Translations under genes and position numbers: made by a program
The notes under the pieces: model-generated
The model's database searches: none
Seen by the model: only the letters and a program-made list of their open reading frames with translations
Told to the model about the DNA's origin: nothing
Assembly (NCBI GenBank): GCA_035492455.1
Contig: DATJJE010000026.1
Location: forward strand, 90,877-154,876
DNA from: Gp6-AA40 sp035492455
GTDB lineage: Bacteria; Acidobacteriota; Vicinamibacteria; Vicinamibacterales; UBA2999
Direction of reading: 5' to 3'
Length of the DNA stretch: 64,000 nt
Part shown: positions 49,781 through 57,008 of the stretch, piece after piece
How the letters are laid out: each line of letters starts with the position of its first letter
Numbering within the stretch: the stretch's first letter is position 1

Positions 49781-49845
49781 TGATTTGTGATCAATGATTC
49801 GTGATTCTTGAAATCACCAATCGCGAATCACTAGTCGCCAATCGA
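49781..49845. repeat. GTGATTCGTGATT-word repeat overlapping the mqnC stop
   Basis: TGATTTGTGATCAATGATTC on the left and CCAATCGCGAATCACTAGTC on the right are imperfect inverted copies of the word family also found at 32957-33035. The right part contains the mqnC stop codon and its last codons (ASIGD), so the repeat has run into the gene. Confidence 0.65.
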
Positions 49846-51036
49846 CGCGCGCTGTTCTTTAGCGCGACGGCTGCGGGCGGGATAGTTCCGCAGTTCTTCG
49901 GGCACGGAGGTATCGCCACCAGCGCGGGCTGTGGCAAGCGACAGCATGCGCGGCACCTCGCGCTCGCGGAAGATCGGCTCGCCGAGAACCTCGTAGTGCA
50001 TGTTGCGGCGCTTGGGGACGAACCCCGCGTCCTCGATGTTGACAACGATCTCGAGTTCGTCCATGCAGTAGCTGGCGCCCGCCGCGCGCACGACGTTCTC
50101 TTCGATCATCACGCTGCCCATATCGTTGGCGCCGTAGGCAAGACTGAGCTGACCGACCTTCCCGCCCTGCGTCACCCAGGACGCCTGCAGGTTGTCGAAG
50201 TTGTCGAGAACGATGCGCGACAACGCAAGCGTGCGGAGGTAATCGACGCCGGTGGCTTCGGTACCGCCGCGTTCCGTATGCTCCGGCTGGTAGCTCCAGG
50301 TGATGAACGCTGTGAAGCCGCCAGTCTCGTCCTGTAGCTCACGCAGGCGCATCATGTGCTCGATGCGCTCTTCGTCCGTCTCCACCGTCCCGTACATCAT
50401 CGTCGCGGTCGTACGCAGGCCGGCCGCGTGCGCCTCGCGCATCACACCAAGCCATTCATCGCTCGTCGCCTTGCCATAGCAGTTCAACAGCCTGCGCACG
50501 CGGTCGACGAGAATCTCGGCGCCACCGCCTGGAATGCTATCGAGGCCCGCAGCCACGAGCCGCTCGATGACGGTCGGCACAGGAATCTGATTCAGCTTCG
50601 AAATGTGCAGTACTTCTGGCGGCGACAACGCGTGCAGCTTGAACTTCGGGTAGCGTGACTTCACCGCGCGGAAGAGGTCCTCGTACCACGCGATCGGCAG
50701 GTCCGGATTGTGCCCGCCCTGCAGCAACAGCTGGTTCCCGCCGACGGCAATTGTTTCGTCGATCTTGCTGAAGATCTCGTCGAAGCCGAGGACATACCCT
50801 TCCGGCGATCCGACCGGACGATAGAACGCGCAGAAGTTGCAGCGCGCCACGCACACGTTCGTGTAATTGACGTTGCGATCGATGATGTAGGTGACGATGC
50901 GATCCGGATGCTTGCGGGCGCGGATAGTATCCGCGAGCTGGCCAAGCAGGTGCGTCGGCGCGCGGCGATAGAGCTCGAGCGCCTCGGCACGATCGACGCG
51001 CCCACCATCCAACACCTTTTCTGCAATACCGTTCAA
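49831..51036 (-). CDS. mqnC: Cyclic dehypoxanthinylfutalosine synthase MqnC
   Basis: A 401-residue radical SAM enzyme of menaquinone synthesis. The 4Fe-4S cysteines are C62, C66 and C69 (NYTNVCVARCNFCAFYR). LLQGGHNPDLPIAWYEDLFRAVKSRYPKFKLHALSPPEVLHISK and the MqnC-type GLDSIPGGGAEILVDRVRRLL, rather than the MqnE pattern, define the subfamily. TTG start directly after the mqnA stop. The C-terminal ~15 residues are partly encoded by repeat DNA. Confidence 0.94.
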   Translation of the reverse strand: MNGIAEKVLDGGRVDRAEALELYRRAPTHLLGQLADTIRARKHPDRIVTYIIDRNVNYTNVCVARCNFCAFYRPVGSPEGYVLGFDEIFSKIDETIAVGGNQLLLQGGHNPDLPIAWYEDLFRAVKSRYPKFKLHALSPPEVLHISKLNQIPVPTVIERLVAAGLDSIPGGGAEILVDRVRRLLNCYGKATSDEWLGVMREAHAAGLRTTATMMYGTVETDEERIEHMMRLRELQDETGGFTAFITWSYQPEHTERGGTEATGVDYLRTLALSRIVLDNFDNLQASWVTQGGKVGQLSLAYGANDMGSVMIEENVVRAAGASYCMDELEIVVNIEDAGFVPKRRNMHYEVLGEPIFREREVPRMLSLATARAGGDTSVPEELRNYPARSRRAKEQRASIGD

Positions 51037-51858
51037 CTAGAAAAACTCCAGTTGTCGGCGCCGCGGCGCCAAGCCAAGATCCGCTGCGTAATCGAGAAAC
51101 AGCTGCAGCCCCTTCTCCTCGTCGGGGCCAAGACCGTAACGCATATTATCCCTTAGGTATGTGAGCGCCCGCGGCGCTGAAGCTCCGTTGGCGTTGGCGT
51201 ATTCGTCGGCAATGGCCGGATACGACGCCATTCCTTCGGTCTGCGCCTCCTGCAGCCGACGCACGTGCTCCGCGTCTATCGCACCAGCACGGCCGGTCCA
51301 CGCGGCGTAGACGAACGGCAGACCGGTCATCGCTGTCCATTCCTCGCCGAGATCGATCTTCGTCACGTCGAGTGCCTTCGGATCCGCTTCGAGCGCCGGG
51401 TCGCCGATGAGCAGAGCAGCGTCGTAATCGCGCACCATCACCGCCAGATCAGGGCCATGCGGAACGAACTCGGGGGTGATGCGATAGCGATGCTGACACA
51501 ACACCCGGATCAACGTGACCGACGTGCGCGAGCTCGTGTCGAGCGCAATGTGCCGAATCTCGTGCAGTGGACGACGCGTAAAGAGCGCCACCGATGCGAC
51601 CGGTCCACGCGAGCCGATGCCGACCCCCGGCACGAATCGATAGTCATTCGTACGCAGATACTCGATCGACGGTACGAGACCGAGATCCACTTCGCCGTCG
51701 TACAACAGGCGCGCGCACACCGCCGGCAGGTCGTAACGAACCTGCCAGCGCTCGGGTGAGCGATCGAGCGCCCACGTCAACGGACGGGCATTGAGGTAGC
51801 CCACCGCGCCGATGCGGACCGGCCCCTGGCCCGAGCGAGCAACGCGAGTCGCAGGCAT
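51037..51858 (-). CDS. mqnA: Chorismate dehydratase MqnA
   Basis: A 273-residue enzyme making 3-[(1-carboxyvinyl)oxy]benzoate from chorismate, the first futalosine step. GPVRIGAVGYLNARPLTWALD, GEVDLGLVPSIEYLRTNDYRFVPGVGIGSRGPVASVALFTRRPLHEI, DTSSRTSVTL and ALLIGDPAL are the family stretches. ATG starts one base after the stop of the MqnE-like gene. MqnA is not a close relative of MqnD, which is absent from the window. Confidence 0.94.
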   Translation of the reverse strand: MPATRVARSGQGPVRIGAVGYLNARPLTWALDRSPERWQVRYDLPAVCARLLYDGEVDLGLVPSIEYLRTNDYRFVPGVGIGSRGPVASVALFTRRPLHEIRHIALDTSSRTSVTLIRVLCQHRYRITPEFVPHGPDLAVMVRDYDAALLIGDPALEADPKALDVTKIDLGEEWTAMTGLPFVYAAWTGRAGAIDAEHVRRLQEAQTEGMASYPAIADEYANANGASAPRALTYLRDNMRYGLGPDEEKGLQLFLDYAADLGLAPRRRQLEFF

Positions 51859-52752
51859 TCAGGAAATCAGAGAGAAGCGGCCGTCGCGCTCTGCGGGATC
51901 GAGACCGGCAGCCTCGATGTTGCGCCGCACTTCCTCCAGCGGCGCGCGACGCCGGCCGTCCGGCGCCTCGTCGCTGGCGGTGACGTTGTCGATGTCGTCG
52001 GCGCCGAACGTAAGCGCGACCTGCGCGAGCTTGGGACCATAGCGCAGCCAGTCGACCTGCACTGTTGGAACATTGGGGGCGGCAAGCCGCGCCATCGCCA
52101 CACTCTTCACATCGTCGTAGCCGGTGGTCGGGCGCATCGAGTCCACCGCCATCGGCAGCGGGTTAATGGAGCGGACTGCAGGGAACTCCTCCTGCAGCGC
52201 GGCGGCGGCGACGAACAATTCCGTGCGCACGTCGGCTTTCGCCTTGTCGATGGTGAGCCGGAGCTGGATGTAACCGGCGGTCACGAGCGCATCGAGCACC
52301 TGCGAGTGATGGTCGATGCGATCGAGCGGAATCTCCGCCAGGGCATCGAGCCCGGCGCTGCGCAGACGCTCCAGTACGTCCGGCACGCGGCTGGAAGCCG
52401 AGAGCCGGTCGATGTCGAGCCACGAAAACGCCGACACTGTACGCTCGCCTGCAACTGCCCGGGCAGCTTGGACCGCCGTCACCGCGATCTCGAGCGTCTG
52501 GGGGCTGCCCTGCAGACGCACTTCGCGGGCCTGCAGCGGGACGACGTCGGTCAGCGGTTTGTCGAACGGACAGAGCGCTACGCGAACGTAGGTGACCTGC
52601 GCGCCGTGAATCCGCCGACGCACGGCATCCGCCAGCATCCCGAGCTGCAGGATGTCGCGGGTGGCGGCAAGCTGCGCAAGATCGTCCACGCCGAGGCGGT
52701 CGCCGGCGGTCACGCGCTCCATCAACAGGTCGAACATCGAGGAGGTCGTCAT
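51859..52752 (-). CDS. MqnE-like protein without the radical SAM cysteines
   Basis: A 297-residue protein placed exactly where mqnE would be expected. The N-terminus (FDLLMERVTAGDRLGVDDLAQLAATRDILQLGMLADAVRRRIHGAQVTYVR) and the C-terminus (TTGYDDVKSVAMARLAAPNVPTVQVDWLRYGPKLAQVALTFGADDIDN) match MqnE. Where MqnE has NxCxxxCxFC, this protein reads VALCPFDKPLTDVVPL, with a single cysteine (C61) overall; the downstream SAM-binding half-barrel is shortened (MqnE is near 370 residues). It cannot hold a CxxxCxxC-bound 4Fe-4S cluster. It is intact, ATG-started and coupled on both sides, so it is not simply decaying. A role as a partner or as a changed enzyme is inference. Confidence 0.8.
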   Translation of the reverse strand: MTTSSMFDLLMERVTAGDRLGVDDLAQLAATRDILQLGMLADAVRRRIHGAQVTYVRVALCPFDKPLTDVVPLQAREVRLQGSPQTLEIAVTAVQAARAVAGERTVSAFSWLDIDRLSASSRVPDVLERLRSAGLDALAEIPLDRIDHHSQVLDALVTAGYIQLRLTIDKAKADVRTELFVAAAALQEEFPAVRSINPLPMAVDSMRPTTGYDDVKSVAMARLAAPNVPTVQVDWLRYGPKLAQVALTFGADDIDNVTASDEAPDGRRRAPLEEVRRNIEAAGLDPAERDGRFSLIS

Positions 52753-53669
52753 GTTTCCATGGTCTCCGCGACACGCGTGGCGAGCGCCAGCGCATCGCGA
52801 CCGTCGCGGCCGCTCACGCCCGGTTGCCTGCGTGTGCGGACGGCGTCGATAAAATCCTCGAGCTCCCGGCGCAGCGGCTCCTCGTTGTCGACGGCAATCT
52901 TGCCGCCCTGGATGATCGGCCGTCCATTGCCTTTCACGAGCCGGAAGATTTCCAGTTCCTGCGCCGCGTAATCAATCGACACGTAGGCGTCGTTCTGGAA
53001 GAAGCGCGCCTTGCGTACGCGCTCGCGGCTGATGCGGCTTGCGGTCACGTTCGCGATGCAGCCCGACGCAAATCGCAGACGCGCGTTGGCGATGTCCGCC
53101 TTCGGCGTGAGCACGTTGACGCCGACCGCTTCAATCTGTATCACCTCTGACTTGACGACGCTCAGCAGCAGGTCCAGATCATGAATCATGAGATCGAAGA
53201 TGACGTCGATGTCGAGGCTGCGCTCCGGAAACGTGCCGAGGCGATGGATTTCGATGAACCGCGGATCCGAGATGAGTGGCAGCGCCTTCGCCACGGCAGG
53301 GTTGAACCGCTCCGTGTGTCCCGTCGCGAGCAGCGCGCCGCCGCGCTCCGCCGCGTCGATGAGGCGACCGGCATCGGCAACGCTTGGCGCAATCGGTTTT
53401 TCAACCAGCGTGGCGACGCCGGCGCTGAGAAACGGCAACGCCACGTCCAGATGCGACACCGTCGGCACGGCAACGGTCACTGCGTCGACGTGCGAAATCA
53501 GATCGCGCGCCTCGGCAAAGACACGGCCGCCGAACTTTGCGGCTATTTCATCGGCGCGCGGCCGATTCGTATCGCAGATGCCCACCAGGTCGACGCCGTC
53601 CATCGACGCGAGCAGCCGCGCGTGATGCTGGCCAAGATGGCCGACACCGATGACGGCGACGCGAATCAT
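52749..53669 (-). CDS. Gfo/Idh/MocA oxidoreductase, possibly GnnA (UDP-GlcNAc 3-dehydrogenase)
   Basis: A 306-residue NAD-dependent dehydrogenase. VAVIGVGHLGQHHARLLASM binds NAD, EKPIAPS holds the catalytic Lys, and GHTERFNPAV and DLMIHDLDLLLS follow. In Acidithiobacillus, GnnA oxidises UDP-GlcNAc at C3 before GnnB aminates it, giving lipid A with N-linked acyl chains. The neighbours lpxI and fabZ-lpxA make that role plausible here. No GnnB-like aminotransferase is in the window. Start overlaps the lpxI stop by four bases. Confidence 0.8.
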   Translation of the reverse strand: MIRVAVIGVGHLGQHHARLLASMDGVDLVGICDTNRPRADEIAAKFGGRVFAEARDLISHVDAVTVAVPTVSHLDVALPFLSAGVATLVEKPIAPSVADAGRLIDAAERGGALLATGHTERFNPAVAKALPLISDPRFIEIHRLGTFPERSLDIDVIFDLMIHDLDLLLSVVKSEVIQIEAVGVNVLTPKADIANARLRFASGCIANVTASRISRERVRKARFFQNDAYVSIDYAAQELEIFRLVKGNGRPIIQGGKIAVDNEEPLRRELEDFIDAVRTRRQPGVSGRDGRDALALATRVAETMET

Positions 53670-54520
53670 CTGGCGGCTTCCCCTCCGCTCGCGTCGGTCG
53701 CCGGCAGAACCCGCCCTACAACCGCAATGCCCGCGTCGTTCGCGGCGGCAATGACCGCATCACCATCGAGCATCAGCGTCCTGCCCGCGTCGATGGACAG
53801 CGCGGTCGCGCCGGCGACGCGCATCGCCTGAATGGTCGCGAACCCGACGACAGGCACATCGAACCGCATATCCTGATTCGGTTTGGCCACTTTCACGATG
53901 CGAGCTCCAGGACCGGCGAGATGGCCGGCACGGGCGATGACTTCGTCGGTGCCCTCCATCGCCTCGACGGCAACGACTGCCTGATGCTTGACCGCGACCG
54001 TCTGTCCAACGTCAAGCGCCGCAATCGCATCCGCCATCCGGTAGCCGAACTCGAAATCCTTCTGCTCGTCGTCGGTTGGTGCACGTCTGGTCAGCACACC
54101 GGCGCGCGCGAGCAGCGGCCGAATGAGTGACGTCGAGTCCATCAGCTCGATGCCGTTGTCATGCAGCACGCCGGCGACGGCACCGATGAGACCGTCCGTA
54201 TTCTTCGATGAGAGCTTCCGCAGCACACTGAGAAACGTCAGGTCGGGAATAATGCCGCCGGCGAAGATCTTGGTGTGCTTCACCTGCCCGGCCATGACTG
54301 CATGGCTGACGCCGGCATCTTTCAGCACGTTGATGCACTTGCCGAGTTGGCCCAGCGATATCCAGTGGATCGACACGCCGTGTCGGCTCGCCGCGTCGTT
54401 CAGCTCGGGAAACGTCTCTTCTTTTGCGGCAACGATCGTGACGTCGTGCCCCTGGGCGCGTGCCGCGTCGAGCACGAGAAAGGGAAAGCGGCCGTTGCCC
54501 GCAATGAGGCCCAGTTTCAT
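53666..54520 (-). CDS. lpxI: UDP-2,3-diacylglucosamine pyrophosphatase LpxI
   Basis: A 284-residue enzyme (DUF1009) that releases UMP from UDP-2,3-diacylglucosamine in lipid A synthesis, replacing LpxH. It starts MKLGLIAGNGRFPFLVLDAARAQGHDVTIVA, with WISLGQLGKCINVLKDAGVSHAVMAGQVKH, GVLHDNGIELMDSTSLIRPLLA and KPNQDMRFDVPVVGFATIQAMRVAGATALSIDAGRTLMLD as family motifs. The ATG overlaps the fabZ-lpxA stop (ATGA). A longer frame upstream lies inside lpxA and is rejected. Confidence 0.94.
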   Translation of the reverse strand: MKLGLIAGNGRFPFLVLDAARAQGHDVTIVAAKEETFPELNDAASRHGVSIHWISLGQLGKCINVLKDAGVSHAVMAGQVKHTKIFAGGIIPDLTFLSVLRKLSSKNTDGLIGAVAGVLHDNGIELMDSTSLIRPLLARAGVLTRRAPTDDEQKDFEFGYRMADAIAALDVGQTVAVKHQAVVAVEAMEGTDEVIARAGHLAGPGARIVKVAKPNQDMRFDVPVVGFATIQAMRVAGATALSIDAGRTLMLDGDAVIAAANDAGIAVVGRVLPATDASGGEAAR

Positions 54521-55767
54521 TCGTCGGCGACGAGCTCCTCGGTACGGCGCGTCGGCTTTCGGAGGATGACGCCGCGCTGGGATGTGCGGATGAATTCCAC
54601 GAGATAGCGCACGTCGGGCGAAGAGAGCGTCGGGTCCCCCTCGATCTGCGCGAGCGCGTGCGTGGTATTCGATTGCAACAGGTAGCGGTAGGCGCGCTTC
54701 AACTGGTTCACCGTGTCCGGCGTGAAGCCGCGGCGGGACAGCCCGACGGAGTTGACGCCAAATATCCGCGCCGGCCGGCTGCCGATGGTGCGCCCGTACG
54801 GCAGTGCGTCTTTCGTCACCACCGAGTAGCCGCCGATGAACCCGTATTTGCCGACGCGGCAGAACTGGTGCACCGCCGACCCGGCGCTGATGTTTGCGTA
54901 GTCCTCCACCGTGACGTGTCCGCCCAGCACGGCATACGGCCCGAAGATCGTGTGGCTGCCCACATGGCAATCGTGCGCGACGTGCACGTAGGCCATCAAC
55001 AGGTTGTTGTCTCCGATACTGGTCTCGCCGCCGCCGCCGGCGGTGCCGCGGTTGATCGTCGCAAACTCTCGGATGGCGTTGCGCCTGCCGATGGTCAGCC
55101 TCGTCCGCTCGCCGCGGTACTTGAGGTCCTGCGGCGCCAGGCCGATCGACGCCATGGGAAAGATGTGCGTCTCGTCGCCAACATCGGTCCAGCCGTCGAT
55201 GACGACCGACGCATCGATGCGGCATCGGCGCCCGATAGTCACTTCCGCGCCGATCGTGCAGTTCGCGCCGACGATCGTCCCCTCGCCAATCCGCGCCGCC
55301 GGATGCACGTCGGCCGTCGGATCGATATATGTGGCCCCCTGCTCGACGGCGAGCAGAAGCTCGGCTTCGGCGACGCGCTGGCTGCTGACGTAGGCGACAG
55401 CCGCGATCTTCGCCAGGCTCGACCGCTGGCGCACGAGCGACACCTCAAGGGTCAGCCGATCTCCGGGCAGCACCTGACGACGGAACTTCGCCTCGTTCAC
55501 GCCGCGCAGCGACACGCGCGTCGTCGGCGAGACATGCGGCTGCTCGAGGACGAGCACCGAGGCGAGCTGCATGAGCGCCTCGATCATCAGCACCGCCGGC
55601 ATCACCGGAGCGCCCGGGAAATGCCCCGAAAAGAAATCTTCGTTGACCGTGAGGTTCTTGAAGGCGGTGAGCCGGCGGCCCGGCTCATGCTCCCCGATCG
55701 CGTCGATCAGGAACGATGGATAACGGTAATGGACGCGATCGAGGAGCGCTGGGAGATCGATCGGCAC
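54517..55767 (-). CDS. FabZ-LpxA fusion (hydroxyacyl-ACP dehydratase / UDP-GlcNAc acyltransferase)
   Basis: One open frame of 416 residues carries two enzymes. Residues 1-143 are FabZ-like: active His49 in FFSGHFPGAPVMPAVLMIEALMQLA with Glu63. From about 147 (YIDPTADVHPAARIGEG) to the end is LpxA: hexapeptide repeats, HVAHDCHVG with catalytic His265, HQFCRVGKYGFIGG, and GVNSVGLSRRGFTPDTVNQLKRAYRYLL. In many diderms fabZ and lpxA are neighbours; here no stop separates them. Both use hydroxyacyl-ACP, so fusion could channel or balance substrate between chain elongation and lipid A. Follows skp closely. Confidence 0.92.
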   Translation of the reverse strand: MPIDLPALLDRVHYRYPSFLIDAIGEHEPGRRLTAFKNLTVNEDFFSGHFPGAPVMPAVLMIEALMQLASVLVLEQPHVSPTTRVSLRGVNEAKFRRQVLPGDRLTLEVSLVRQRSSLAKIAAVAYVSSQRVAEAELLLAVEQGATYIDPTADVHPAARIGEGTIVGANCTIGAEVTIGRRCRIDASVVIDGWTDVGDETHIFPMASIGLAPQDLKYRGERTRLTIGRRNAIREFATINRGTAGGGGETSIGDNNLLMAYVHVAHDCHVGSHTIFGPYAVLGGHVTVEDYANISAGSAVHQFCRVGKYGFIGGYSVVTKDALPYGRTIGSRPARIFGVNSVGLSRRGFTPDTVNQLKRAYRYLLQSNTTHALAQIEGDPTLSSPDVRYLVEFIRTSQRGVILRKPTRRTEELVADE

Positions 55768-55771
55768 CTAC

Positions 55772-56491
55772 CTACTTTTTCGGCGCCGGCGCCGGTGCAG
55801 TCGGGCGCGGGGCCGCGGGAGCCGCGGGCCGCGGCGGTGCCGGCGCGGCGGCAGCCGGAGCAGCCGGACGAGGAGCGGGCGCCGCGGCCGCCGGCGCCGC
55901 GACCGGAGCAGCCGCGTCGAATCGGCGAATCACTTCGGACGTCAGGTCAAGACCGGCATCCGCCCAGATGATGCCCGCATCAAGTGCGCTGAACAAAATC
56001 TCCAGCTTCTTTTCCTGCGCGACCTGCTGGATGACCGGACCGAGCTTCTGCTGGAACTCCTGCTGCAGCTCGTTCTGCATCTCCTCGACTTCCTTCTGCG
56101 CATCGTCGGTGAACCGCTGAATTTCGGTCTGCTGGCGGTCGATGTCCTTCGCCAGCTGCGCGCGCGCCGTGTCGCTGAGCACGCTTGCGCCAGAGTCGAG
56201 CTTTTGCTGCGCTGTCTGCAGCGCCTTGTTCTTATCGTTCAGCTCAGTGAGCTTCTGCTGGTTCAGCTGTTGTACACGCGTGCTCAGCGCCTTCCCCTGC
56301 TGTGACTCGGCGGCAATGCGCTGAATGTTGACGAACGCGTACTTCGCGCCGGCGGGAAACGGCGCCTCCTGCGCTGGTGCCGCCTGGGCGGCCGGGGTCG
56401 CGGGTGCCGGTGCGGGAGCGGGAGCCTGGGCGTAGGTTGGAGCAGCGGCCAGCAGCAGACTGAGCGCCGCGGCAACGACGAGAGCTCTCAT
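55772..56491 (-). CDS. OmpH/Skp-family periplasmic chaperone with a Pro/Ala tail
   Basis: A 239-residue exported chaperone for outer-membrane proteins. The start is ATG 56491, nine bases after AGGAAAGGA; the TTG at 56500 is too close to that site. Signal peptide to TYAQ (about residue 22). FVNIQRIAAESQQGKALSTRVQQLNQQKLTELNDKNKALQTAQQKL begins the helical tentacle. After about residue 185 comes a 50-residue tail of Ala and Pro, not usual in Skp, that could reach peptidoglycan or BamA. It sits beside bamA and lpxA, the typical order, although lpxD is missing. Confidence 0.9.
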   Translation of the reverse strand: MRALVVAAALSLLLAAAPTYAQAPAPAPAPATPAAQAAPAQEAPFPAGAKYAFVNIQRIAAESQQGKALSTRVQQLNQQKLTELNDKNKALQTAQQKLDSGASVLSDTARAQLAKDIDRQQTEIQRFTDDAQKEVEEMQNELQQEFQQKLGPVIQQVAQEKKLEILFSALDAGIIWADAGLDLTSEVIRRFDAAAPVAAPAAAAPAPRPAAPAAAAPAPPRPAAPAAPRPTAPAPAPKK

Positions 56492-56540
56492 TACAGTCAA
56501 TCCTTTCCTGTCGTACGGAAGCTCAAAATTTTAACACGCC

Positions 56541-56996
56541 CTAAGAATGGTCGATCAGCAGCTCGTAGTTTGCCGATCCGGGCACAAATCCGACGTCGTA
56601 GACGCGCACACAGAGATTCGTCGCGGCCGTTGCGCGCCCCTGCAGCGGAGCCTGAGGTGCATCGGCGGTGCTCGGCACCATGTTGTCTTTCGCGATAACG
56701 ATCGCGCACGTGCTGCCGTTCCAGGTGCCGAGGCTCACGCCGATCGGAATCCCGTTGTTGTCCGGGTGCGCTGGATCGACGCTCTGCAGCAGGAAGACGG
56801 TGACGTCGCCGGCGTCGGACACCGCGAACGGGTGGGTATAGGCCGCGTTTCTCGTCAACGTTCCCGAGAAGGTTTCCGTGAGCACGGCGGGCAGCGTAGT
56901 CGGACCGGTTGGAAGAGAACTGTTGTCGCTGCCGCACGCGGCCGCCATGCCCCCGACGAGCATCAGCAGCAGCGCGCGGCGAATCGGTCGTCGCAT
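56541..56996 (-). CDS. Small lipoprotein with a PPC-like beta domain
   Basis: A 151-residue predicted lipoprotein. The signal ends in the lipobox GMAAAC (Cys21). The mature part, TETFSGTLTRNAAYTHPFAVSDAGDVTVFLLQSV...GVSLGTWNGSTCAIVIAKDN...LCVRVYDVGFVPGSANYELLIDH, resembles bacterial pre-peptidase C-terminal beta sandwiches. Two cysteines may form a disulfide. It lies between bamA and skp, so it could be a BAM accessory, but no homology to BamB-E is seen. Function unknown. Confidence 0.75.
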   Translation of the reverse strand: MRRPIRRALLLMLVGGMAAACGSDNSSLPTGPTTLPAVLTETFSGTLTRNAAYTHPFAVSDAGDVTVFLLQSVDPAHPDNNGIPIGVSLGTWNGSTCAIVIAKDNMVPSTADAPQAPLQGRATAATNLCVRVYDVGFVPGSANYELLIDHS

Positions 56997-57008
56997 CGAA
57001 GAGCGCTC

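Noticed and set aside
54521..55225. Extension of lpxI upstream into lpxA
   Set aside because: The added residues are out-of-frame lpxA sequence. ATG 54520 yields the typical MKLGLIAGNGRFP start.
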